Part shown: one piece after another, positions 18,218-26,944 of the stretch
How positions within the stretch are numbered: the first letter of the stretch is position 1
Layout: every line of letters begins with the position of its first letter
Assembly (NCBI GenBank): GCA_963793105.1
Contig: CAWBZB010000003.1
Coordinates: forward strand, 372,001-436,000
Direction of reading: 5' to 3'
DNA: 64,000 nucleotides
Origin: UBA10649 sp963793105
GTDB lineage: Bacteria > Actinomycetota > Actinomycetes > S36-B12
Notes under the pieces: generated by a model
What the model was told of the DNA's origin: nothing
Databases searched by the model: none
The model's input: the letters and a program-made list of their open reading frames with translations, nothing else
Program-made: the position numbers and the translations under genes

Positions 18218-19061
18218 CGTGACTGCCCCGCGGCAGGCCCGGACCTTCGCCGCCTCCTTCCGGCTGCTGCGTTCAGAACTGCGCCTGATCGCCGGCCGTC
18301 GACGCAACCAGGCAGGAGTGCTCGTCCTCGCCTCGGTCCCGGTCCTGGTCGCCGTCGCACTGAAGTTCTCGCAGCCGCGCGAGGGCCGTGGACCCGACTT
18401 CATCTCGTCCGCCACGTCCAACGGGATCTTCGTCGCCCTCACCGCGCTGAGCATCGAACTCGCCCTCTTCCTCCCCCTCGCCGTCGCCGCGCTCTCCGGC
18501 GACACCATTGCCGGCGAAGCGAACATCGGCACCCTGCGCTACCTGCTCACCGTTCCCGTCGACCGCACGCGGCTGCTGCTCGTGAAGTACGTCTCGCTGG
18601 TCATCGGAGCCACGTTCGGCGTGCTGGTCGTGGCCGGCACCGGGCTGGTCATCGGCGGAGCGCTGTTCGGTCTCGGGCCGACGACGCTGCTGTCCGGCAG
18701 TCAGGTCGGCCTTGCCGACGCCCTCGGTCGCCTGACCATCGCGGTGCTCTACCTCAGCGCGGGGCTGGGTGCACTGGCCGCGATCGGCCTGTTCATCTCC
18801 ACGCTCACCGAGCAGCCCATCGGCGCGATGATCGCACTGGTCGTGGCGTCGACCGCGATGTTCATCCTGAACGAGATCCCCCAGCTCGAGTGGCTGCAGC
18901 CGTGGCTGCTGGTGCACTACTGGTCGGCCTTTGCCGATGCCTTCCGCGATCCGATCTTCTTCGAGCAGATGGGCCGGGGGCTGCTGGTGGCCCTGGCCTA
19001 CGCCGCGGTCTTCCTCAGCCTGGCCTGGGCGCGGTTCACCCAGAAGGACATCACGAGCTGA
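18204..19061 (+). CDS. ABC transporter permease (ABC-2 type)
   Basis: 285 residues with six predicted membrane spans (for example VLVLASVPVLVAVAL, LSIELALFLPLAVAAL, YVSLVIGATFGVLVVAGTGLVIGGALFG). The fold is that of ABC-2 permeases that pair with CcmA-like ATPases. The segment GDTIAGEANIGTLRYLLTVPVDRTRLL is the typical cytoplasmic coupling region. SD GGGAGGG precedes the ATG. Confidence 0.9.
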   Translation: MSVADVTAPRQARTFAASFRLLRSELRLIAGRRRNQAGVLVLASVPVLVAVALKFSQPREGRGPDFISSATSNGIFVALTALSIELALFLPLAVAALSGDTIAGEANIGTLRYLLTVPVDRTRLLLVKYVSLVIGATFGVLVVAGTGLVIGGALFGLGPTTLLSGSQVGLADALGRLTIAVLYLSAGLGALAAIGLFISTLTEQPIGAMIALVVASTAMFILNEIPQLEWLQPWLLVHYWSAFADAFRDPIFFEQMGRGLLVALAYAAVFLSLAWARFTQKDITS

Positions 19062-19104
19062 CCCTCTCGCACCGACCGTGCGGGTCCGGATCGCAGGACC
19101 CTCA

Positions 19105-19134
19105 TATTCGATGCACGTCTATTCGATGCGCGTC
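19105..19134 (+). repeat. Two tandem 15-bp repeats upstream of the hydrolase-cyclase gene
   Basis: TATTCGATGCACGTC and TATTCGATGCGCGTC stand head to tail (14 of 15 identical) in an otherwise GC-rich leader, 28 bases before the chosen GTG. The 15-bp period could be a direct-repeat operator. Confidence 0.6.
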
Positions 19135-19161
19135 GTTGCCGGCCTAGCTAGTGTGACGCGC

Positions 19162-20508
19162 GTGGAACCCGACGTGCGCTATGCCCGGAACGACACGGTT
19201 TCCATCGCGTATGAGGTCGTCGGCGACGGCCCACTGACGCTCGTCTGCCTGTCTCCCTTCGACAACCTGGAGATCATCTGGGAGAACCCCCTCTACGCGC
19301 GCTACCTGCGCCGCCTCGGGGAGCTGGCACAAGTGATCGTCATCGACCGTCGCGGCACGGGGCTGTCGGACCGTTTCGCGCCGGAGAGCGTGCCTCCCCT
19401 GGAGGATCTCGTCGACGACATCACCGTCGTGCTCGACGCGTGCGCGGTCGAACGCGCGGTCGTCTTCGGGTTCGAGGAGGCCGCGGCCCACTGCGCCATG
19501 TTCGCGAGCAGCCGCCCCGAGCGAGTCGCCGGCCTGATCCTGTATGCCGCCACCGCCTGCGGCGTCCGCAAGCCCGACTACCCCTGGCAGTGGTCGGACG
19601 ACGAGTGGGTCGACTACCTCGCCGAACTGCGCGTCGGCTGGGGCACGACGGAGTACGCCCGGGCGACCATGGCGCTCTTCCTGCCGTCGCATGTGGGGGA
19701 CGGGCGGATCGAGCGATGGTGGCTCAGGTTCCAGCGGCTCGCCGCGAGCCCAGGGAGCCAGCTGGCCATGGAGGAGCAGCTGCGGATCACCGACATCCGG
19801 TCACTGCTCCCCGCGATCGGCGTCCCGACCCTGGTCCTCCACCGAGTCGACGATGCAGTGGAGCCGGTGGGCCAGGGCCGGTTCATCGCGGAGCAGATCC
19901 CGGGCGCCCGCTACGTGGAGCTGCCCGGTCAGGATCACTTCCCCTGGTCCGGCGACTCCGATGCGATCGTGGACGAGGTCGCCATGTTCCTGTCGGAGCT
20001 TCGCGACGGTGAGGTACTGGCGGAACGCGTCCTCGCCACCGTGCTCTTCACGGACATCGTGGGGTCGACCGAACGTCTGGCAGCCATGGGAGACGCCGCC
20101 TGGTCGGCCGTGCTGGAGAGGTCCCGCGTACTGGCGCTGCGGGAGGTCGACCGCTTCAGGGGTCGGTACATCGCCTCCACAGGAGACGGCATCCTCGCCG
20201 TCTTCGACGGCCCCGCCCGTGCCGTCCGTTGCGCCCAGGCGATCGCCGCGACCGCGAGACTGCTCGGAATCGAGGTCCGGTCGGGCTGCCACACCGGTGA
20301 GATCGAGCTGCTCGGCGACGATGTGAGCGGACTGGCCGTCCACATCGGCGCTCGCGTGGCAGCTCTTGCCGGTGCATCGGAGGTCTGGGCCTCGTCGACG
20401 GTGCGCGACCTGACGGCTGGCTCGGGACTGGACTTCGAGGACGTCGGCGAGCACGAGCTCAAGGGTGTCCCGAACCCCCTTCGCTTGTTCCGCGTCGCCT
20501 CCCCGTAG
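19162..20508 (+). CDS. Alpha/beta hydrolase fused to class III adenylate/guanylate cyclase
   Basis: About 448 residues. The first about 280 residues are an alpha/beta-hydrolase fold: IDRRGTGLSDRF, a nucleophile-elbow position reading VFGFEEAAAHCAMF (no Ser in the G-x-S-x-G elbow), then VLHRVDDAVEP and PGQDHFPW, the late Asp and His strands. Residues about 290-445 are a class III nucleotide cyclase: LATVLFTDIVGSTERLAAMGD with a metal Asp, STGDGILAVFDGP with the second metal Asp, and ELKGVPNPLRLFRV. The hydrolase part thus seems non-catalytic and may bind a small ligand to control cAMP/cGMP synthesis; that is inference. The start is uncertain: GTG 19162, GTG 19153 or ATG 19126 are all in frame without a clear SD. 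Confidence 0.85.
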   Translation: MEPDVRYARNDTVSIAYEVVGDGPLTLVCLSPFDNLEIIWENPLYARYLRRLGELAQVIVIDRRGTGLSDRFAPESVPPLEDLVDDITVVLDACAVERAVVFGFEEAAAHCAMFASSRPERVAGLILYAATACGVRKPDYPWQWSDDEWVDYLAELRVGWGTTEYARATMALFLPSHVGDGRIERWWLRFQRLAASPGSQLAMEEQLRITDIRSLLPAIGVPTLVLHRVDDAVEPVGQGRFIAEQIPGARYVELPGQDHFPWSGDSDAIVDEVAMFLSELRDGEVLAERVLATVLFTDIVGSTERLAAMGDAAWSAVLERSRVLALREVDRFRGRYIASTGDGILAVFDGPARAVRCAQAIAATARLLGIEVRSGCHTGEIELLGDDVSGLAVHIGARVAALAGASEVWASSTVRDLTAGSGLDFEDVGEHELKGVPNPLRLFRVASP

Positions 20509-20644
20509 CGGCTGGCAAGTTCGACTGCGAGCGGCGCTTCGTCCGCCAACAGACGGTGGGAGTCACCGTGTGGAAGGGTGCCCTATGACCCGGCCCGGCC
20601 AGGGCCAATGACACCGACGGGCGCATGCCGGAGCGGAGGAGCCC

Positions 20645-21676
20645 ATGAAGGCGTTGGTCAAGGCACACCCTGAGGCAGGCCTGTGGTGGCAGGACGTCCC
20701 CGAACCCGAGATCGGGATCAACGACGTGCTCATCCGCGTCCTGCGCACCGGCATCTGCGGCACCGATCTGCACATCGAGGCGTGGGACGCCTGGGCCCAG
20801 CGCAGCGTGGCCCCCGGGATGATCATCGGCCACGAGTTCGTCGGCGAGGTGGTGTCCTTCGGCAGCAACGTCAACGACTTCACCGTCGGCGACATCGTCA
20901 GCGGGGAGGGGCATCTGGTCTGCGGGCGGTGCCGGAACTGCATGGCGGGGCGCCGTCACCTGTGCGCACGGACCCATGGAGTGGGAGTCGACCATCCGGG
21001 GGCGTTCGCGGAGTACATCGCACTGCCGATGACCAACGTCTGGGTGCATTCGCCCGGCATCGACCTCGACGTGGCCGCCATCTTCGATCCGTTCGGGAAT
21101 GCCGTCCACACGGCCCTGACGTTCCCGGTCCTGGGCGAGGACGTCCTGATCACCGGGGCCGGACCCATCGGCCTGATGGCCGCCGCAGTGGTCCGTCACG
21201 CTGGTGCGAGACACGTCGTCGTCACGGACGTCAACGAGCATCGGCTCGCGCTCGCCGAACGCATGGGGGCCACGCTGGCCGTCGACGTGCGCCATCGATC
21301 GCTGCCGGACGTGCAGCAGGACCTCGGCATGCGCGAGGGATTCGACGTCGGCCTGGAGATGTCGGGCAACCCCGACGCGCTGCGCTCGATGGTGGACAAC
21401 ATGGCGCACGGAGGTCGGATGGCCCTGCTGGGCATCCCGACGGAGGACTCGCACTTCGACCTGAATCGACTCGTGTTCAACATGCTCACCATCAAGGGGA
21501 TCTATGGTCGGGAGATGTACGAGACGTGGTACGCCATGACCGTGATGGTCGAGTCCGGGCTGGACGTCCGGCCGGTGATCACGCATCGCTTCGCCGCGGA
21601 GGACTTCGAGGCAGCGTTCGAGGCGGCCCGGAGCGGACAGGCCGGCAAGGTCATTCTCACGTGGGCGCAGTTGTGA
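20645..21676 (+). CDS. tdh: L-threonine 3-dehydrogenase
   Basis: 343 residues, the typical length. It oxidises L-threonine to 2-amino-3-ketobutyrate with NAD+. Zinc-ligand regions are TGICGTDLHIEAWDAWAQ and IIGHEFVGEVV; the structural zinc lobe is GHLVCGRCRNCMAGRRHLC; the Rossmann loop is TGAGPIGLMAAAV. The 'HIEAWDAWA' block after CGTD is specific to Tdh among medium-chain dehydrogenases. SD GGAGCGGAGGAG precedes ATG. Coupled to kbl by GTGA. Confidence 0.95.
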   Translation: MKALVKAHPEAGLWWQDVPEPEIGINDVLIRVLRTGICGTDLHIEAWDAWAQRSVAPGMIIGHEFVGEVVSFGSNVNDFTVGDIVSGEGHLVCGRCRNCMAGRRHLCARTHGVGVDHPGAFAEYIALPMTNVWVHSPGIDLDVAAIFDPFGNAVHTALTFPVLGEDVLITGAGPIGLMAAAVVRHAGARHVVVTDVNEHRLALAERMGATLAVDVRHRSLPDVQQDLGMREGFDVGLEMSGNPDALRSMVDNMAHGGRMALLGIPTEDSHFDLNRLVFNMLTIKGIYGREMYETWYAMTVMVESGLDVRPVITHRFAAEDFEAAFEAARSGQAGKVILTWAQL

Positions 21677-22848
21677 GCATCGACGAGCTGCGGGCCGAGC
21701 TGAGCAGCGAGCTGGCCTCCCTCCGCGAGCAGGGCCTGTTCAAGGAGGAGCGCCTGATCGCCTCGCCCCAGGACGCCCACGTGCGGATCCACGATGGCCG
21801 AGAGCTGCTCAACCTGTGCTCCAACAACTACCTCGGGCTGGCCGACCATCCTGACGTCGTGGCCGCTGCTCACGCGGCCCTTGACCGCTGGGGCTTCGGG
21901 ATGGCATCGGTGCGATTCATCTGCGGGACCCAGGAGATCCACCGGGAGCTGGAGGCCCGCATCAGCGAGTTCCTCGGGACCGAGGACACGATCCTGTACG
22001 GGAGCTGCTTCGACGCGAACGGCGGGCTGTTCGAGACGCTCCTCGGCGCCGAGGACACCGTGATCTCCGACGAGCTGAACCACGCATCGATCATCGACGG
22101 CATCCGACTGAGCAAGGCCAGGCGCCTCCGATACGCCAACCGCGACATGGACGACCTCGAGCGATGCCTGCGGGAGGCCGCCGGGTCCCGACGGACGCTC
22201 GTGGTGACCGATGGCGTCTTCTCCATGGACGGGTACCTCGCGCCGGTGGACGAGATCTGCGAACTGGCCGATCGATACGGCGCCCTCGTCATGGTCGATG
22301 ACTCGCATGCCGTGGGCTTCGTCGGCGAGGGCGGACGCGGCACTCCCGAGCTGCACGGTGTGGCCGATCGCGTCGACATCGTCACCGGCACCCTGGGGAA
22401 GGCGCTGGGCGGCGGCAGCGGCGGCTACACGAGCGGGCGCCGGGAGATCGTGCAGCTGCTGCGCCAGAGGTCGCGCCCCTACCTGTTCTCCAACTCGATC
22501 GCTCCGCCGATCGTCGGCGCCTCGCTCGCCGTGCTCGACCTGCTGGAGCGCAGCGACGAGGCGCGCAATCGCCTGTCCGCCAACGCTGCCCGGTTCCGGG
22601 CGGGGATGACCGATCTCGGCTTCGAACTGCTGCCGGGGAGTCATCCGATCATCCCCGTGATGTATGGGGACGAGCATGGCGCGATCGACGCGGCGAGCCG
22701 CCTGCTGGACGCCGGTGTCTACGTGATCCCCTTCTCCTTCCCCGTCGTGCCGCAGGGGAGGGCGCGGATCCGGACCCAGATGTCTGCGGCGCACAGCCCG
22801 GAGGACATCGACCGGGCGGTCGCGGCGTTCGCATCGGTGCGCGACTAG
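21673..22848 (+). CDS. kbl: Glycine C-acetyltransferase (2-amino-3-ketobutyrate CoA ligase)
   Basis: 391 residues, PLP-dependent alpha-oxoamine synthase. It cleaves 2-amino-3-ketobutyrate with CoA to glycine plus acetyl-CoA, completing threonine breakdown begun by Tdh. Visible are NLCSNNYLGLADHP, FDANGGLFETLL, DDSHAVGFVGEGGRG and the PLP lysine in IVTGTLGKALGGGSGGY. The GTG at 21673 overlaps the tdh stop; an in-frame extension back to 20683 lies inside tdh and is not real. Confidence 0.95.
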   Translation: MSIDELRAELSSELASLREQGLFKEERLIASPQDAHVRIHDGRELLNLCSNNYLGLADHPDVVAAAHAALDRWGFGMASVRFICGTQEIHRELEARISEFLGTEDTILYGSCFDANGGLFETLLGAEDTVISDELNHASIIDGIRLSKARRLRYANRDMDDLERCLREAAGSRRTLVVTDGVFSMDGYLAPVDEICELADRYGALVMVDDSHAVGFVGEGGRGTPELHGVADRVDIVTGTLGKALGGGSGGYTSGRREIVQLLRQRSRPYLFSNSIAPPIVGASLAVLDLLERSDEARNRLSANAARFRAGMTDLGFELLPGSHPIIPVMYGDEHGAIDAASRLLDAGVYVIPFSFPVVPQGRARIRTQMSAAHSPEDIDRAVAAFASVRD

Positions 22849-22894
22849 CGGGTCGGGCCCTCGCCACGTGCCGGACGCTGTGGGAGGGTGCAGC

Positions 22895-23725
22895 ATGACC
22901 CAGTCCGACGCGCAGAAGGCTCACTTCGCCGATCTCTTCGATCGCTCGGCGGACACCTACGACGCGGTCGGGGTCGAGTTCTTCGCCCCGCTCGCGACGG
23001 CCCTCGTGGCTCGGGCGGGCCTACGACCGGGCATGCACGTGCTTGACCTCGGCACCGGGACGGGCGCCTCCCTGCGGGCCGCGGCCGACGCCGTGGGGCC
23101 CACTGGTGAGGTACAGGGGATCGACCTCGCGCCCGCCATGGTCGAGCGGGCCGGTCGCGACATGGCAGACCTGCCCTACGTGAGCGTGTCGGTGGGCGAT
23201 GCCGAGCATCCCCCCGCGCGTGGTGGTGGCTGGGACGCGGCGATCGCGGCGCTGCTCCTGTTCTACCTGCCCGACCCGGTCGCCGCCGCCACGCGGGTGC
23301 GCGAGGTACTGCGGCCAGGCGGTGTCCTGGTGGCCTCCACCTTCGACGGACCGGACGATCGGTGGAAGGTCGTCGAGGGCGCGATCAGCCCCTTCTGGCC
23401 GCCCACCGACGGACCGTCGCACCCTTCCGGTTCCTCACCATTCGCTTCGACCGCGGCCTTCGAGGAGTTGCTGCGCGCGGCCGGATTCGTCGACGTCGAC
23501 ACCGTCGTCGTCGAGCATGTGAACGTGTATCGCGACGCCGACCACTGGCTTGAGTGGACGTGGTCCGGCGGTGCCCGCGGGATGTGGGAGCGCGTGCCCG
23601 CCGCCGACCTCGAGAACGCTCAGGCGGCCGCGCGCGACGTGGTCTCCTCGCTGGCGGAGCCGGACGGCTCGCTCCGCGAGCGCTTCCGGATCCGACTCAC
23701 GCGCGCCCACTCCCCGCAGGGGTGA
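22895..23725 (+). CDS. Class I SAM-dependent methyltransferase
   Basis: 276 residues. Motif I is VLDLGTGTGASLRAA, motif II/post-I is VQGIDLAPAMVERA, and the later core has AAIAALLLFYLPDPVAAATRVREVLRPGGVL, as in UbiE/COQ5-type enzymes. The start ATG at 22895 has GGGAGG about 8 bases upstream; a GTG 27 bases earlier is less likely. It lies 46 bp after kbl, so it may be cotranscribed, but no functional tie to threonine catabolism is visible. Substrate unknown. Confidence 0.88.
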   Translation: MTQSDAQKAHFADLFDRSADTYDAVGVEFFAPLATALVARAGLRPGMHVLDLGTGTGASLRAAADAVGPTGEVQGIDLAPAMVERAGRDMADLPYVSVSVGDAEHPPARGGGWDAAIAALLLFYLPDPVAAATRVREVLRPGGVLVASTFDGPDDRWKVVEGAISPFWPPTDGPSHPSGSSPFASTAAFEELLRAAGFVDVDTVVVEHVNVYRDADHWLEWTWSGGARGMWERVPAADLENAQAAARDVVSSLAEPDGSLRERFRIRLTRAHSPQG

Positions 23726-23736
23726 CCGCGGATCCG

Positions 23737-25128
23737 TCACTCGTCGCTGTGCGCGATCGGCAGGCGGACCCGCATGGTCGTCCTCCCGGGCGTCGACTCG
23801 ATGGTGATGTCGCCGCCGTGGCGGTCCATCACGATGCGCCGACTGATGTCGAGCCCGAGTCCCGTGCCCTTGCCCACGTCCTTGGTCGTGTAGAAGGGCC
23901 GGAAGGCATTCGCCTGGACATCGGCCGGCATGCCAGCGCCGGAATCGGTGATCTCGACCACCACGCTGTCACCGTCGGGACGGGTCGCGACCCGGAGCCG
24001 GCCGGCGCCGTCCATCGCGTCGATCGCGTTGTCGATGAGGTTCGTCCACACCTGGTTGAGCTCACCTGCCACCGCCTGGATCCGCGGGAGGTCAGGCGCG
24101 TAGTCGCGTTCCACGACGACACCGTCCCGCAGGCGAGGGTCGAGCATCACCAGGGTGCTGTCGATCCCCTCCGTGACGTCGACCGGCTGCAGGCCCGCGC
24201 GATCGAGCTGAGAGTACGACTTCACCGCCGACACCAGAGAGGACACGCGCTGCGTCGACTCCTTGACCTCCGAGAGCAGCGCCGACATCTGCACGGCGCT
24301 TGCCACCCATCCCAGTGCGGGATCGAGAGCCTCGGATCCGAGCGCCTCCTCCATGCGAGCGCACCAGGCCGGGCTCGCGCCGGCCGCAGCCAGCGGGGGG
24401 GCGATGACCCAGCCCCGGTCCACCCCGTGGTCATCGAGCCAGTCGGTCAGGTCGTCCTCACGGTCGGCGGAGGCGAGGCCATCGAGTCGCTGCGCCAAGG
24501 GATCCAGTTCGCCCCGCAGGTCGTTCACCACGGCGAACTGCTCCGCGGTGATCGAGGTCTGCGAGAGCGCGCCCAGTGACTGGAGGAGGTCCGAACTCGC
24601 GCGCTCCAGCGAGTCGACGGCCCGCACGGCCGCCGCCGCCGGGTTGTTGAGCTCGTGAGCGAGACCGGCGGCCAGCGTGCCGAGGGCGACGAGTGCGTTG
24701 CGCTCCCGGGCCCCCGCCTCGATGGATCGCGCCGTGTGCATGAGGCCGTCGATGATGTGGCCGGCGAGCGGGATCCCGATCAGCAGAGCGCGCAGGGAAT
24801 CCGCCGGGACCCGCAGGGCCCGCCCCGGTGTTCGCCCCACCCCGCCGGCGAAGTACGTCCCATCGTCGTCCCAGGCCTTGAAGCCACCGGCCCAGCGGCC
24901 CGGAACGTCGAACCGGCCGACGACCGATTCCTCCCGCCCCTCGCGACGGACGAGGTCGATGGAGCCGTCGATCAACACCCACCAGTGCTCGGCCGGCGCA
25001 TCCGCCGGCCACAGGCGATCACCGGCGACGAACCGGACCTCGTCGCTGTCCGCCACCAGCGTGGCCAGGGCAGCGTCAGGGATCCCGTCGAACAGCGGGA
25101 TCGCCCGCAGCTCCTCGACCGTGATCAC
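23737..25128 (-). CDS. Sensor histidine kinase with N-terminal cyclic-nucleotide-binding-like domain
   Basis: 463 residues. Residues about 1-110 resemble a CRP-type cNMP domain (LFDGIPDAALATLVAD, RFVAGDRLWPADAPAEHWWVLIDGSIDLV). The H-box is LGTLAAGLAHELNNPAAAAVRA; the N, G1 and G2 boxes are QVWTNLIDNAIDAM, ITDSGAGMP and GKGTGLGLDISRRIV. There is no membrane segment, so it is cytosolic. GTG at 25128 overlaps the stop of the response-regulator fusion (GTGA). It is the last gene of a kinase/regulator-reductase/kinase operon and likely phosphorylates that fusion protein. Confidence 0.88.
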   Translation of the reverse strand: MITVEELRAIPLFDGIPDAALATLVADSDEVRFVAGDRLWPADAPAEHWWVLIDGSIDLVRREGREESVVGRFDVPGRWAGGFKAWDDDGTYFAGGVGRTPGRALRVPADSLRALLIGIPLAGHIIDGLMHTARSIEAGARERNALVALGTLAAGLAHELNNPAAAAVRAVDSLERASSDLLQSLGALSQTSITAEQFAVVNDLRGELDPLAQRLDGLASADREDDLTDWLDDHGVDRGWVIAPPLAAAGASPAWCARMEEALGSEALDPALGWVASAVQMSALLSEVKESTQRVSSLVSAVKSYSQLDRAGLQPVDVTEGIDSTLVMLDPRLRDGVVVERDYAPDLPRIQAVAGELNQVWTNLIDNAIDAMDGAGRLRVATRPDGDSVVVEITDSGAGMPADVQANAFRPFYTTKDVGKGTGLGLDISRRIVMDRHGGDITIESTPGRTTMRVRLPIAHSDE

Positions 25129-26780
25129 ATCGTCGCCAGGTATCCGTGCACGAACGACACGGCCATGGCGCCCTCCCCGACGGCCGATGCCACGCGCTTC
25201 ATCGAGTCGAGTCGGACGTCGCCGGCTGCGAACACGCCGGGCAGGCTCGTCTCCAGCGGGAACGGCTGTCGGGCGAGCGGCCATCGTGGGGGCTCCTCGC
25301 GGCCGGCCAGGCCCGGCCCGGTCACGACGAAGCCCTTGGCGTCCCGGGCGACGTCAGGCCCCACCCATTCCGTGCGCGGCGACGCGCCGATGAACACGAA
25401 GAGCCAGTTGGTCGGCACCTCCTCCTGCTCGCCCGTCTCGCGACTGGCGATCGTGACGGCCTCCAAGTGCCCCTCGCCACGACCCGCGACCACCTGGCAC
25501 TGGAGCCGCACCTCGATGTTGGGCGTCGCCATGATCCGTTCGACGAGGTAGGAGGACATCGACGCGTCGAGCGAACTGCCGCGCACGACCATGACCACGC
25601 GCCTGGCGTACCGAGCCAGGTTGAGAGTCGCCTGGCCCGCCGAGTTGGCCGCGCCGACGACGTACACGTCGTCGCCCTCGCACTGGCTCGCCTCGCTGGC
25701 CGTGGCCCCGTAGTAGACGCCCCGGCCCGCATGCTCATCGAGGCCCGGTCCCTCCAGCAGGCGGTAGGAGACGCCGGTCGCCACGATCACCGAGCGGGCC
25801 TCGATGCTCCCGCCGTCCTCGAACACGACCGCCCGCACCGGACCCCGCGCCTCGAGGGCAGCGACATCGCGCGCAAGGACCATCTCGGCCCCGAACCGCC
25901 CCACCTGGGCCACGGCGCGCTGGGTGAGGTCCGAGCCGGACAGGCCCTTCGGGAAGCCGAGGTAGTTCTCGATGGCCGCGCTCTGGCCCGCCTGCCCCCC
26001 GGGCGCGTGCCTCTCCACGACCACGGTGCTCAGGCCCTCGGACGCCGCGTACACGGCCGCGGCCAGGCCCGCCGGCCCACCGCCGACGATGCACACGTCG
26101 TACAGCGGCTGCTCCGCCTCGGTGCGCAGCCCCAGCGCGTCGGCGAGCGCGCGCGTCGTCGGGGCGCGAAGGACGCCGTCCGGGATGAGCACCAACGGCA
26201 GGTCGCCGGGCTCGGCGCCGGCGAGTTCCGCCAGCCGGACCGCCTCCCGATCGCGGTCGACGTCGAGCCAGCCGTAGGGAACGTGGTTGCGGGCGAGGAA
26301 GGTCTTCAACTCGTGGCTTCGGTCGGACCACCGGTGCCCCACGATGCGCACATCGGTCTCCGCCTGCGGATGCGCGGCCTGCCAGTCGCCGAGCAGGTCG
26401 TCGGTGACCGGGTAGAGGCGCTCCGCCGGTGGATCCCACGGCTTGAGCAGGTAGTAGTCGAGGCCGATGTCGTTGATGGCCTTGATGGCTACCTCGGTGT
26501 CGGCGTAGGCCGTCAGGAGGAGGAACTTCGCCTCGGGCACGAACTCCCGAGCCTGCTCCAGCATCTCGATGCCGGTCATCTCCGGCATGCGCTGATCGGT
26601 GACCACCATGGCGACCGGCCGGTCTCGCAGCGCGAGCTCACGCAGCACGTCGAGTGCCTCCGCACCGGAGGATGCGCGGACGATGCGGTGCGTCGGCCCG
26701 TACCGCTCTCGCAGGTCGCGGGTGATCGCCTGGGAGACCATGGGGTCGTCATCGACCGTGAGGATGGTGGGTTTCGCCAT
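25125..26780 (-). CDS. Fused response regulator / thioredoxin-reductase-like FAD oxidoreductase
   Basis: 551 residues. Residues about 1-125 form a REC domain: acidic pair in TVDDDPMV, phospho-acceptor Asp in VTDQRMPEM, conserved Lys in YYLLKPWDP. Residues about 140-215 look like a thioredoxin-fold insert (IVGHRWSDRSHELKTFLARN, then YGWLDVD). Residues about 225-551 form a TrxB-like module with FAD-binding CIVGGGPAGLAAAVYAASEG, NAD(P)-binding VYVVGAANSAGQATLNLA and ending GVFAAGDVR. The redox CxxC of true TrxR is replaced by GATASEASQCEG, so dithiol reduction is unlikely. ATG at 26780 gives a normal REC N-terminus; ATG 26834 is possible. The output is inferred to be a phosphorylation-gated flavoprotein. 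Confidence 0.88.
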   Translation of the reverse strand: MAKPTILTVDDDPMVSQAITRDLRERYGPTHRIVRASSGAEALDVLRELALRDRPVAMVVTDQRMPEMTGIEMLEQAREFVPEAKFLLLTAYADTEVAIKAINDIGLDYYLLKPWDPPAERLYPVTDDLLGDWQAAHPQAETDVRIVGHRWSDRSHELKTFLARNHVPYGWLDVDRDREAVRLAELAGAEPGDLPLVLIPDGVLRAPTTRALADALGLRTEAEQPLYDVCIVGGGPAGLAAAVYAASEGLSTVVVERHAPGGQAGQSAAIENYLGFPKGLSGSDLTQRAVAQVGRFGAEMVLARDVAALEARGPVRAVVFEDGGSIEARSVIVATGVSYRLLEGPGLDEHAGRGVYYGATASEASQCEGDDVYVVGAANSAGQATLNLARYARRVVMVVRGSSLDASMSSYLVERIMATPNIEVRLQCQVVAGRGEGHLEAVTIASRETGEQEEVPTNWLFVFIGASPRTEWVGPDVARDAKGFVVTGPGLAGREEPPRWPLARQPFPLETSLPGVFAAGDVRLDSMKRVASAVGEGAMAVSFVHGYLATM

Positions 26781-26902
26781 GGGGCGGTGACTCCGCCCTT
26801 CTGCCGAATCGGCGATCGAGGATGGCTGGGGCATCGAGCCTACCCCGCAGGAAGTGGCTGGCGTCCGGTCCTACGCAACTCGGTCGGCGGCGCCGCTTCG
26901 TC

Positions 26903-26944
26903 GCCCGGACCCCTACGCCCCGCGCCCGGACCCCTAGGCCCCGC
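26903..26944 (-). repeat. Tandem 21-bp repeat across the kinase stop codon
   Basis: Two head-to-tail units of 21 bp (GCCCGGACCCCTACGCCCCGC and a copy differing at one base) cover the end of the upstream kinase gene, including its TAG at 26934-26936. It looks like a recent slippage duplication at the 3' end. Confidence 0.6.

Noticed and set aside
20509..20644. Glycine or threonine riboswitch before tdh-kbl
   Set aside because: The 136-bp leader shows an SD and a short GC hairpin but no conserved aptamer core that I can recognise.
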